Positions 26,162 through 36,556 of a DNA stretch of 64,000 nucleotides are shown here, in pieces; the first letter of the stretch is position 1; each line of letters opens with the position of its first letter. Under the pieces are notes generated by a model. It was not told the DNA's origin and searched no databases. It saw nothing but the letters and a program-made list of their open reading frames with translations. Position numbers and translations under genes: made by a program. Source of the stretch: Cyclina sinensis (Eukaryota > Mollusca > Bivalvia > Venerida > Veneridae); assembly GCA_012932295.1 (NCBI GenBank), contig JAAONU010000123.1:4030001-4094000 (forward strand). Reading direction: 5' to 3'.

Positions 26162-28172
26162 AGGGGATGTGCTCCTGATGACAAAAAAAGAGAAAGTTTT
26201 CTTGTATTATAAATTTCTTATAATATTTATGACTAATGCTTAAAAAATAACTTACTGACAAAAAATGAGTCAAATAATTACATTACAAATTGATTTTTTC
26301 CCTTTCAAAGTGCTATACCGTAACGCGACGGTATAACTATAGTGTAATGCCCCAGGCATTCTTCAAATTTACATACTAATTGTACTTACAGTTAGCCAAA
26401 TTGTAAAATTCTTTCAACACCTGTAATTGTTTTTTTTAATAGTTGGAATTTACTGGCAATGAAACATGAATCTAATCGTAGCCCTAGATTATTAAACAGG
26501 ACTACTGATCGTCTCCAAGTGTCATACCAGTCTGTCTTATACAGCTTTCTGTTCCTAAATTTCCTATCCGTAAATTGTGTTTATCCGGATGCTGTTCACA
26601 TAGTCTTAGACTTTCTCAGTTTATTGTGCTTAACGTCATATTTATATCCATTTAATTTAATCCTGTATGATCTGTATATCCAGAGGAATTGAATGCACTA
26701 ATTTATGTTACTTTATAGTACGTGTTTTGTTAAATTACGACTGAAATGTTTTCTTTCACTTTCAACATGTACAACGGTCGCCATATTTTGCGCACTCTGT
26801 GGCAGTTGCTACGCGACCAGCATCCTTGTATACAGTTTTACTTTAAAGTTCGTCAAAGTGTTTTTGCAAGATTTCAAGACATGGCTTATGCTAGTAATCC
26901 AAGGAAACGATCATATGAGGTGCATATTTTGTATTTGTGGTAATTTTATGCTTACTTTCATTCAGAAATCTAATGAAATTTGTTATTTTTTTGCGAGCAC
27001 CTGCTTGCACAGAAAAGTTTGTGCACTGCACCGTGCGCTATGTGCGTTGTGCAAATGCAACAATGCACCCTGTGGGATGTGGAATTCACCCTGAGCGATG
27101 CAGTTTGTGCATTTTACACTCTGCACTAGTCTTTTGGTATAAATACCCGAGAAAAGTGCACTCGGGGACTCCAACGCAAAATTTCTTAGGCTTAACTCCG
27201 TCATTATTTCTTGGGGAAAAGAATTTAAACTTACTTTGGTACGATTTTTGCATTAAACTTATTGGTTCATTTTCGTGTTTTTGAAACATTTTTAGGCTAT
27301 TTTATTAGAGTTTGTCATAGATTATCTTAATAATGAAATATATTGAAGTTCGTTGTCATCTACTATAGAATTCTATGTCATTCAGATTTTAACTCTACTG
27401 TCATATTTAACCTTGCCATCTTACTTAAAAGGCAGACAATTCAGTTTGTTAGAAATAATTGTAAAGCAGTGTGCAATTGTTGTGCCTACCATTGTATTGA
27501 AACATTTATAGTTGATTTTTTTTGTAACTTATTAAATATTATGAAAAGTAGCTTTATCTTCCTTGTGCATTTAGTAGTTTAAATTAGAATTAGAAAATTG
27601 CTAAAGTTGGAGTCCATACACAATCAGTCCCATATGAAAGTTCCATATTAGAACCTGGTGTAAAACAGACAGTTGTTAACTTGGCCAATGAAGACCCTTT
27701 TCCTTACGGACACTGAAAGAAACTAATAACCATCATCGAACCAGTGACCTCAAGGTCCAGTGACCAAACTTGTTTTGAACAGACCCTGCTAATAGAGGAC
27801 ACCTGCTGAAATCAATAGTAGATTGAATCTATCACCGTAAGCTGGTGCAACCCGGAAGCACACACATATACCCCTGTCCAATTAGTACTGTGTTTTTCTT
27901 AGCAAACGCCTGGGGCGTAACAATATCGTATAAGATTTTAAGTAAATATCTGTAATATCACATGCAGCGATGGTGGTGACAGTAAAAGCGTTGGAAAAAT
28001 TTTGTTAACATGAGGGTCCAGAGTTCAAATCAGGCTGGAGCGAAAATATTTTTTTATTCTATTTTGACTTTTATAATGAGTTTTGAAGTAAAATATTATG
28101 TTGTTATAATCTCACGGCATCTAAATATATAATAAAGAAAAAAAATTATGTCAAATCTGGAGTACAGCCTCT
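26162..28172. mobile_element. 2.0-kb element with TTAA target sites and terminal inverted repeats (piggyBac-like, non-autonomous)
   Basis: TTAA flanks both ends (26,158-26,161 and 28,173-28,176). The termini are AGGGGATGTGCTCC and, inverted, AGAGGCTGTACTCC; a further internal match GCCCCAGGC recurs inverted at about 26,350 and 27,910. Cores B (44,505) and C (51,645) have a single TTAA at this point. TTAA duplication is the piggyBac hallmark, but no transposase domain is legible. Inside are a perfect hairpin TATACCGT/ACGGTATA (near 26,316) and a TGCAC-rich stretch (27,015-27,130). A tRNA-B-box-like phrase GAGTTCAAATC lies near 28,025. Confidence 0.82.
26881..26919 (+). CDS. candidate first coding exon inside the TTAA element
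   Basis: ATG in good context (purine at -3, G at +4) opens MAYASNPRKRSYE and meets GAG|gtgcat. The basic NPRKRS stretch looks like a nuclear localisation signal. No downstream exon was found before the element ends, so this may be a captured host exon, a remnant of the element's own gene, or chance. On the opposite strand another good-context ATGGCG starts at 26,784, 97 bp away and divergent. Confidence 0.25.
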
Positions 28173-28489
28173 TTAAGTTCAGTACCTTCCTTTGCATTCC
28201 CGATTTGCATGACCAGATTAATATTTCATTGATGATAATATTCACAGAAACAAGAAATATTTTTTGTGGCTAATATGGGATCAGTTTCAGATAGTTGTAA
28301 TCACATGTATAATCTTTCTGCAAACAAGAAGAAAATTAATACATATTGTTTTTCTTCTCATTTTGTCGTGGACGCACAGGGTTATGAAATTTATAAAATC
28401 TTTGAAAAGAAGACAAAAATATTTTCTATTGAATAGTTGTACTGAATAGCTTGTAGACTCATCTTTTATCAGTGAGACTTTTCATTCAT

Positions 28490-28750
28490 CTAGTGTCTTT
28501 AACTCTTAATTTGAGCTCTGTGAATCTCCAGACGCTGTTTTTATGTGTGCTTTGTTACTCTCCATGCACTGTTCATTATATGTTGTTTCTCTCCATACAT
28601 TGGCGTTTGAGTGCTCTGTTTATCTACATACTATCGAATTTTTGTCATGTCACTAAGATGCTGTTGAATGTTTGTTTTGTATGTCTCAAAAGACACTGTT
28701 ATAAACATTTATGTTTAGCCTCACAGACACTGCTGTATGATGATCTGTGT
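28490..28750. repeat. decayed tandem repeat, core A copy
   Basis: Irregular units of about 40-50 bp share phrases such as CTCTCCAGACGCTGTT and ATGTGTGCTTTGTT. The same array lies at 53,690-53,990 (core C), and its start at 44,850-44,925 (core B). The two overlapping open plus frames here are artefacts of this repeat. Confidence 0.6.
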
Positions 28751-28789
28751 TAGTGGACGTCCATCGTCTACAGTAGATATCAAATAACA

Positions 28790-31700
28790 TTTTCTCCTAA
28801 ACCACTTGGCTAGTTGCAGTAAAACATCACAGGAATGATCCTTGTATAATCTTCTTTCATACGTAAAAAATGGAATTAAATGCAAAGCTGTGGTTGTGAT
28901 GGCAATTAAAAGAGAAAAAAACATTAAAAATATTTTTTTCTGAAAGCTGGAGGCCTAGAGCTTAGATATTTGGTTTGTAATAGCTTCTAGTTGACCTCTA
29001 TCAAAATCAAATAAGTCATGGCTGTTGGGTCATAATTGGCCCTATCCGAAGGGTCTCTTCATTTTGCATAGACTTTCTTAGGAAACGTTTTCAAAATCTT
29101 GCTGAATCCACAAGGCCTAGAGCTTAAATATTTAGTTTGTTGTATCATCTAGTTGACATCTACCAGAACATATAAAACATGGCTCTGAGGTCAGATTTGG
29201 TACAACCTGAGGGGTCACTTCATTTTGCATAGACGTTAACAGGATTTTTTTAAAGATGATTGATGTACTAAGGTTAGAAACAGAGTTAGTTCTCCAAGTA
29301 ATTCTACAAAGAATAACTGATGGGCATATGCCGAATGCAGAAATTTCTGTTTTAGGCTATAAGGAAAGGGGTTTTATTCATCCCAGAAAAATAATTTTAA
29401 ATATTTTTTTCTGATGCAGACATTTAATCATATTAAGCTACATTTTGTCTTTCTCAGATATAACTAATATGAGTTTAACTTACTTTGCTTTGATATATTA
29501 AACTGATTCCACAATTTCAAGGGACAAATATTTATTTATATCCGATTTTATTAGTGTGATCATTTTGCTACTTTCCTAATGAAACAGACAAGCACTCTTG
29601 TCTTCTTTTCAAACACTTTTATTCTACTGCCATTCAAATAATTATGTTAAGAATGCCGTTTCTTCGAAATGGATGGACACATAGCTCAAAGCATCAGTAA
29701 CTTTCTTATGACAGTTATTACCAATTCAATCACATATGCTACAGTTTCCTCTTTGGGTAACACATTTAAATCTAATGACCGAAACTTTTTCTAGATTTCT
29801 AGCTGTTAGAACTTAGATGATTAATTTCTGGTCTTTTACAGTAATAGTATTGACAGTCAGTACTATGACAATAAAAACCAAGATTTAGATTATTAATGCA
29901 TTATTTTATGTCTGCATGGGAACATGATTCCCATATTTTGAACTTTCGCGGAAAACTTCTGTTATGTCCTTTATAAACTTTCTGGGTACCTTGATGATGA
30001 AAACTTATACTTATTTCGGTTTATTATGAGAAAGACAATTTTGTTTTGAGTCTTGGTAGCGTTACGAGTGATTGTTTCAAAATTAATAAGCATTGTTCTT
30101 CCACCAAAAGTAAAATATCTTTGAATGCCTATATATATTGTCTCCAATGGTAAGTGCACCTGTGTGGACTCCATTTCCATGTTTAGTTTTCAAATGATTG
30201 CTTTCTTGCATGTTTAAACAACGCTCAATTCTAAGTTGTAAATTTTTTAGATTTTCACACGAAATATTATAGTGAGCTTTTTCTGAATAAAGACAGCTTT
30301 GAGATGAACTTTTAGATTTTATGCACAGTAGCTTTATTATGTAGAAAACTAATTTTATTTAATCACGAGACAGCTTGGCGATAAATCTCCAGAAAACATT
30401 TTTTGCCGTAAAAGCTAGAAAATTGGATTCTTTGACGCTGATTACTTAAACAAAACGAATACGCAATCATATTTTGTAAAGAGTACTTTTGTTCTTAATA
30501 CCTTTATAAAATTATAGCTTTTGTTTAAAAAAGTTTTCTTTATTTGCTATTGAATTTGAATTCAAAATCAAACATGTACAAAGCCTTCTGTTTACGGTCA
30601 TTAAGGATATTTCTAGTTGTCTTCAGACACATCACTTTACCAATACAAGAACAATCCCATAAAGTAGCCTTAAAACCTAACCTCAAATTATAACAAAGTT
30701 AGAATATATACAACGATTTGCATTGTCTTAGATTTTAGGTAGCGCAGTGTATAAGTGTTTCAGATAAATTGGCTTTATTTAAACCACAAAAGGTCAAATA
30801 TCTCAGGGACTGTACCTTCTTTCTTTCTTCTTATAAGGGAAAATTAGTGCAAGATAATGCTCGAGCACACACTGCAAGAATCGTCCGGAACTTATTTGTT
30901 GATGATGGTATTGAGGTCATAGACTTGCCAGCGAGGTCTCCCGATCTTAACCCTATAGAGCATGTCTGGGACAAGCTTTCTCGTAGACTTTCCTCGCGTC
31001 CGAACCCTGTGCAGAACGTCCGAGAGCTTTCTCATTCTCTTGTAGCAGAATGGGATCCCATACCACAGGATATGATCAGACGTGTCATCAGGCGCATGCC
31101 CTGACGATGCAGAGAATGGCTAAACGCCCGAGAGGGATACACTCATTACTGACACTGACTGTGAAACGTTTCCAGGCCTGCATCTGCTTTTACAGACATT
31201 GCTTGTTCTCCTGTAAGACCACCATTTCAAAGTCAATTTGATAGTGTTCATATCCTGGACACTGTCTCAGGTTCAGGAATGTGCCTGCTGGCGATGAAAA
31301 TGCCGAATTCTTTCTGTAAACAGAACGATTTTGTTGTTTCTGTAAAAGATATTCATAAATCTTCTCAACGCGTATGGTATTTTATAAATTATATGAGTGC
31401 GCCTTTAATTATTTTAGCAGTATATATTCTTGTTTTATAGTTACGAGGTCGTGCAAAAAGGCGATTAACTTGTGATAGAAAAAGAACTAAGGCTGTTTTT
31501 AACTGTCCTCTTGCCTCAATATGATTTAGTAATATGTTTTGCAGATGACCTACAATGCTTAAGCTGGGCATTTCTGAAATATAATAAAGCCTTTCAGGCT
31601 TTGCTCTGAAATCATCGAGTGACTACCAAAAGTTTGCTTTATTTGCTATTTTATCTGACATGTAAATGTTCCGCTTTCAATGGTAAAAAACGATAGTTTT

Positions 31701-32400
31701 CTTTGACAAATACATCACTATAGAAACAACTTAGGAAACTTACTGAAAAAAATGATCGAATAAATCCAGAACATTCTATACAAGGAGCAATGAAACTTAA
31801 CATAGAGTTAGATCGAAAAGCTTACAACAAGAAAAACGTATGGTATTTATGAGCTTTTTGGCATTAGATTAAATGAAATTAAGTGTATCTTATAAATGTT
31901 GTTAGTGTCATAAAACAATTATTCACAACGGAATGATACTAAGGGTCTTGCATACTTGTTGACGACATTTTCCAGAGCGTTACATTTCACTTATTAACCG
32001 TACACACTACTGCGTCTTGAAAACTCCTGTTTATCTTCAATATAAAGGTTTCTTTCTAATAATTGAATATCTTAGAGTTTATGCCCTGATTACTTCATTT
32101 TACTTGTACCAATGTTGATTTGAGAATTTTAGTATTTGTTCCATTTAATTATGCCATCATATTATTAATGTGCGGACTGTTCATATCAACAACGTTATGA
32201 AATCAGCTTATTGTTTACATATTTCTCAAAACAAGTACACAGCGGTTTTTTTCTCAGAGAATAAATGCACCATAAACGCTCTTGTTAATTTGCTTCAGAC
32301 AAGGCAGAGCATTTAAGCAGAATTTACAGGTTTGAAACGTACGCCTACCAATATGTTTACTTATTATCTAAGTGTTAAATGTTTAAATGTTTATTATTGT
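28790..32400. repeat. segmental duplication, 'post' module, copy 1
   Basis: Collinear with 54,660-62,600 (copy 2), apart from the mariner remnant here and the non-LTR element in copy 2. Landmarks: AGTTGCAGTAAAACATCACA near 28,813; ACTGATTCCACAATTTCAA near 29,502; ACAACGGAAT near 31,926. The first 440 bp carries the same 'CTAGAGCTTAGATATTTGGT' core repeat as old Helentron-like DNA, an insertion that predates the duplication. Sub-monomers recur at 30,050 and 30,740. No host exon recognised. Confidence 0.8.
30840..31104 (+). pseudogene. C-terminal fragment of a Tc1/mariner transposase
   Basis: About 88 codons of the DDE catalytic domain are open to TGA at 31,102-31,104. QDNARAHTARIV carries the second catalytic aspartate, and DLNPIEHVWDKLSRRL carries the third acidic residue region 34-35 residues later. 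The N-terminal DNA-binding half and the first catalytic aspartate are missing. The paralogous 'post' copy lacks it. Sequence to about 31,398 has no match in copy 2 and probably belongs to the element, since copy homology resumes at about 31,399. It is a different family from the 6,399 element, with a better preserved frame but truncated. Confidence 0.88.
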
Positions 32401-33306
32401 TTATTATTGGAGTGTTCTAGTAACCTTAACTTTGTCACGCCTCTGCCAAAATTAGTTTTCTTTGTGTTTATTTTCACTGAAAATTAGAAACGAAATGAAT
32501 AACCATTATGAGGAAAATTAAAAACAATCAAATTGTCCCAGTCACAGTTTTTCTACTGGAGGATACTAAAAATAACTTAACAAATTGTATTACCGTTGGA
32601 TATTTTCAACATTATTCACATTAACTTAATTTTAAAGAAATGGAATACTCTACATCACACTTACCTTAATCGTAACAAGTGAAAGTTGCCTTTAATGTCT
32701 TAGACATACGTCTGATAAATGAGCGCACAAAAGTCGCTGTAATTCATCTGGCGTCATTTCGTCATATTACAAACGGGCTTGTTCAGTGAAAACACACAAT
32801 GGTTTTTTTCCACTATCTTCTTAAAGTGACAAACGGAAACATTAGTTATAGTAGGAGTGTAGAGTTAGTGGTTAACGGAATATGTATTTATTGCCTTTTA
32901 AATAATTTTCATGTAATTACAAATATTACTTTTTAGGGTAGGACAGTCCAAACTTTTAAGTTTGTGCTTGCACCAGGCGATTGAAATTAATCAAACATCA
33001 TCTCTAAGCACACTTTGGTTATCATTGTGTATTTTGTAGAGTTTTTGTATGAGGTTTTCATGTTTTTATCCAGTTTGGTTACTCTTCTTGATGGATGTAC
33101 ATAGTAACCATAAATTTCAGTACATATTGGACAGGTAAACTACGTAGTCGGGTAATATGTATATGACAACCCCTTATTATTAGGGTGAAAACTTTTGCTC
33201 GTTCTTATAACTTTAAAAAAACAAATGCAATGATTAGAGTTCACACTTTTAGTAGACTTTATATATGGTAAAACGATTTGTTTTTCTAATGAAACATCTG
33301 CTTTTT

Positions 33307-34757
33307 ATTGCCCGAAGGGGGCATATTATGTTATGGTCCAGGGCGTCCGTCCGTCCGTTAGCAATTTGGTTTCTGGAGGATACCTTGAGTACTCTTTGGC
33401 CTATAGTCTTTTACCTTCATGTGGTTACTGCCCACATTGAGTGAATGGCCCCTATTTATTTTGGAGTCAGTAGCTCAAAGGTCAAGGTCGCATAGACCTA
33501 AACATTGAAAACAATTTTCACCATGTAACTTGACAATCATTTGTTACAGAGACTTCAAACTTTATATCATGATTGCACACATTGAGTGGATGACCACTAT
33601 ACATTTTGGGGTCAAAAGTCAATGTCACAGTGACCTAAGTGTTTATAATCGTTTAAACTCTGTAACTCAACATGTATTTGTCGTATAGATTTCAGAATTC
33701 ATATAATGGTTGCACACATTGAGTGAATGACCCCTATTGATTTTGGGATCAGTAGGTAAAAGGTCAAGGTCACATAGACCTTGAAAACCACTTCCACCAT
33801 CTAACTTGACAATCATTTGTTGTAGAGACTTCAAACTTTACATTATTATTGCACACATTGAGTGGATGACCCCTATACATTTTGGGGTTAGTGAGTCAGA
33901 GGTCCAGGTCATAGTAACGTAAATGTTTAGAATCATTTACACTCTTTTACTTGACAATAATTTGTCGTAGAGAATTCATAATTTATGTGATGGTTGCATA
34001 CATTGAGTGAATGACCCCTATTCAGTTTTGAGTCAATAGGTAAAAGGTCAAGGTCACATAGGCCTTAACGTTGAAAACCATTTCCGCCATGTAACTTGAC
34101 AATCATTTGTTATAGAGACTTCAGACTTTATATCATGATTGCACATATTAAGTGGATGACCCCTATACATTTGGGGTCAGTGTGTCAGAGGCCAAGGTCA
34201 CAGTGACCTAAATGTTTAGAATCATTTACACTCTGTTACTTGACAACCATTTGTCTTGGAGACTTCAAAATTCATGTAATTGATTCACACATTGAGTGAA
34301 TGACCCTTATTGATTTTGGGATCAGTGGGTCAAAGGTCAAGGTCACAGATGCCTTAAAATTGCAAACCATTTCCACCATGTAACTTGACAATGTAACTTG
34401 TTATAGAGACTTCAAACTTTATATTATGATTGCACTCATTGAGTGGATGACCCCTATACATTTTGGAATCAGTGTGTCAAAGGCCAAGGTCACAGTGACC
34501 GAAATGTTTAGAATCAATTACACTCTATGACTCAACAACCATTTTTCATAGAGACTCCTAAATTGATATAATAGTTGCACACATAGGGTTGATGTCTCTT
34601 ATTGATTTTGGGGTCAGTAGGACAAAGGTAAAAAAATCAAAATTTAAAGCAAATCATTTAGTTTTAAAGCCTAAGGATTCCTCCCTTATATCGCAAATGC
34701 ATCATACTTAGAAAAAACACCCTCGGGCATATAATGCTTCGCCCAGCGGTGCTCTTG
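33307..34757 (+). mobile_element. large Helentron-like non-autonomous element with about 142-bp tandem core
   Basis: The 5' end ATTGCCCGAAGGGGGCATAT leads to a GTCC microsatellite. Eight to nine copies of an approximately 142-bp unit follow, in two alternating variants (GAGTGGATGACC and GAGTGAATGACC). Near the 3' end comes the inverted phrase TCGGGCATATAATGC, and the terminus is GGTGCTCTTG before TTT. The paralogous site in copy 1 (near 12,240, CTGCTTTTAAAA) is empty and T-rich, with no target duplication. Many units contain AAAGGTCAAGGTCACA. Confidence 0.85.
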
Positions 34758-35353
34758 TTTAAAATTGTTAGGAACAGCACGCTGTACATTTAAGTTGTCC
34801 TTTTCTTTCCTGGCCGATCTAATTCTGAAGTGAGTTTAGGGTTTTTGTATAAATTCGTATGTTTGATGTGGATCCATAGATCAATCTTTAATTCTGTGAG
34901 CAAATTTGATTGTTACTCTAACGCGACTACATCGTCGGAAGTTCCAAATCGGACGATGAAATTACTCATTTACTTCTGTTTGACATTATGTGTTTGTGAT
35001 CCTGTCTAAGAAAATCCTTTCTGCGCGTATCTCCGTTCTGCTTCGAAAATTGTGATCATTTAAAATTGGTCGTTTAAAACGACTTAAGAATTCTTATCTT
35101 CTGTTAATTGTCAGTTCGGATTCGCCTTCACGGTCTTTTTACAACACACATAATAATTGTAATTTCTCTGATTGAGAAATAACCACATAATTATGTTTTG
35201 AATTAGGTTTTATAAAACCATGCCTTACTTAACGTCAGTTTCGAGTTTCTCATCCCTTGATTTTTGAGACATCTAACGACAATCATATATAGGTTAGAAT
35301 ATCTTTTCTCCAGGTAAAGACTGGAGAAAGCAGGTGCGTTCGGTCATTTTGGT

Positions 35354-35853
35354 AGCCGCATAGAAACTGCGACATATAGGGATTACTTCTTCGTTGTCTG
35401 TCCGTCTGTCCGTCCGTCACAAAACTTGTCCGGAATATTCAAAAACAACTGCTGCAATTTAATCCAAACTTAACAAGAATGAGCAGTAACAAGTTTAGTT
35501 GTGCATATTTTCGGCATTTTCGAGTTCAATGTTTTTTGTCAGAGTCATGGCCATTTAATGATTTTTATTTTTTAAGTTTGTCCGGACTACTTCTCTTATA
35601 CTACTAACGTAAGTTGAATGAAATCTTACTAGATTAATCAGTACCTCAAGTACTTGCGCATATTTAAAGGGTTTTTCGGTTGAAAGATTTTTGGCTGAGT
35701 TATGGCCCTTGAATAAAAAGGACGTTTTTGCCCATTTATGATTTTTGTATCGCCTGCTTCACAGTAGCTGCGGCATCCTACAAAGTAGTCGCGACATATA
35801 GGGATCACTTCTTCATAGTCTGTCTGTCTGTCTGTGATCACTGATTGCTCTTG
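35354..35853 (+). mobile_element. Helentron-like element, AGCCGCATAG family, possibly two nested or tandem copies
   Basis: The 5' end has CGCA/TGCG around TAGAAAC, then ACATATAGGGATTACTTC and a GTCC/GTCT microsatellite. A second 5'-like sequence with GTCGCGACATATAGGGATCA and another GTCT run lies at about 35,785-35,835. The terminus is GATTGCTCTTG before T. The paralogous site near 13,517 (TTTTGGTTTATTAAG) is uninterrupted. Confidence 0.75.
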
Positions 35854-36104
35854 TTAGGGTGAAGCAAAGTGAATTTCTTAAATCAATTGTAAAGATTTAA
35901 GTTTGTTTAGCTTCAAGTATTCGACAAAAGACTCATATTTTCATATGATGCACTCAGTGTGATAACTTTCTGGTAATAGGAAAGAAGCGATATTGCTAAA
36001 GGGACATATGCTACATTGAACCGATGACATGCTGAATATCTTATTTTATAAAATGAAAAATAAAATAATAAGAATAATACTATATGTTCATATTGTTTTG
36101 TAAT

Positions 36105-36556
36105 TTTACAATAAAAAAGTGGAAAAAAACATATCAGGAAAAACATAGTTAAAAACACTTCCTCCCTAAACAGTCAAAAAGTAGAGGAAAAGAAAGCATA
36201 AATTCATTTAAAGATCAGTTAAAAATAGGACACCACAAACAGAACCTGAGGGCTTACCGCCTTAGAATGGTCAGTGGCAAAACATTTGCCACTAGGGGTT
36301 TAAACCTGGTTCTTGGGTGTACGAATCTCACATTTGCCTCAGCAGGTTATCTTAAGAACAAAAAAGAACACGTTGTCTTGTTGATTTAACACCAGCTCAC
36401 CAATCAGCTCGACGATATTGCATACAAAAGCACAAACATATAAAACATAAAAAGCTAATGGCATTGTAGAGTGAAAAAGGTAGGTACTCAGTGACCTTAC
36501 TGAGACCAGAGCACTTGGAGTAAAATCAGCAAGAACACGATGGCAGGAATAAAAGA
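36105..36556 (-). mobile_element. 450-bp dispersed repeat, copy 1
   Basis: Read on the minus strand it starts CTTTTATTCCTGCCA and ends in a T-rich tail. A homologous plus-strand copy lies at 50,465-50,912. Each copy is absent from the other paralogous modules, so it is a transposed element. No coding frame or clear A/B boxes seen; a SINE or MITE is possible. Confidence 0.7.

Larger units (their letters stand above)
13880..28760. repeat. segmental duplication core A
   Basis: Homologous over its length to core B (37,030-44,925) and core C (44,930-53,990), once the inserts at 14,022-14,844, 15,414-17,021, 19,370-19,836, 25,301-26,150 and 26,162-28,172 are removed. Landmarks: 'TATTTTGAAGTCACGTGGGT' near 15,031 (B 37,340; C 45,247); 'CGTTCGTTTGCCAAC' near 19,350 (B 38,826; C 46,897); 'TTTAGGGTTCGGTCTGTAAC' near 23,141 (B 42,721; C 49,073 variant); the candidate exon at 24,253. 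Inside each core, related sub-monomers recur (14.9, 17.3 and 22.4 kb share a 'TATTTATTG..AATTTC.GGA' phrase), so the core is itself an old internal repeat. Confidence 0.85.

Noticed and set aside
26937..27284. Overlapping open frames rich in Cys/His
   Set aside because: The Cys and His codons come from the TGCAC/GTGCA-rich stretch; frames on both strands look alike.
27960..28045. tRNA-like or SINE head with GAGTTCAAATC
   Set aside because: A B-box-like phrase is present but no convincing A box, cloverleaf or RNA polymerase III terminator; kept only as a note in the TTAA element.
28264..28753. Two hydrophobic plus frames resembling membrane proteins
   Set aside because: They lie across a decayed T-rich tandem repeat that is paralogous to 53,690-53,990, where the frames are not conserved.
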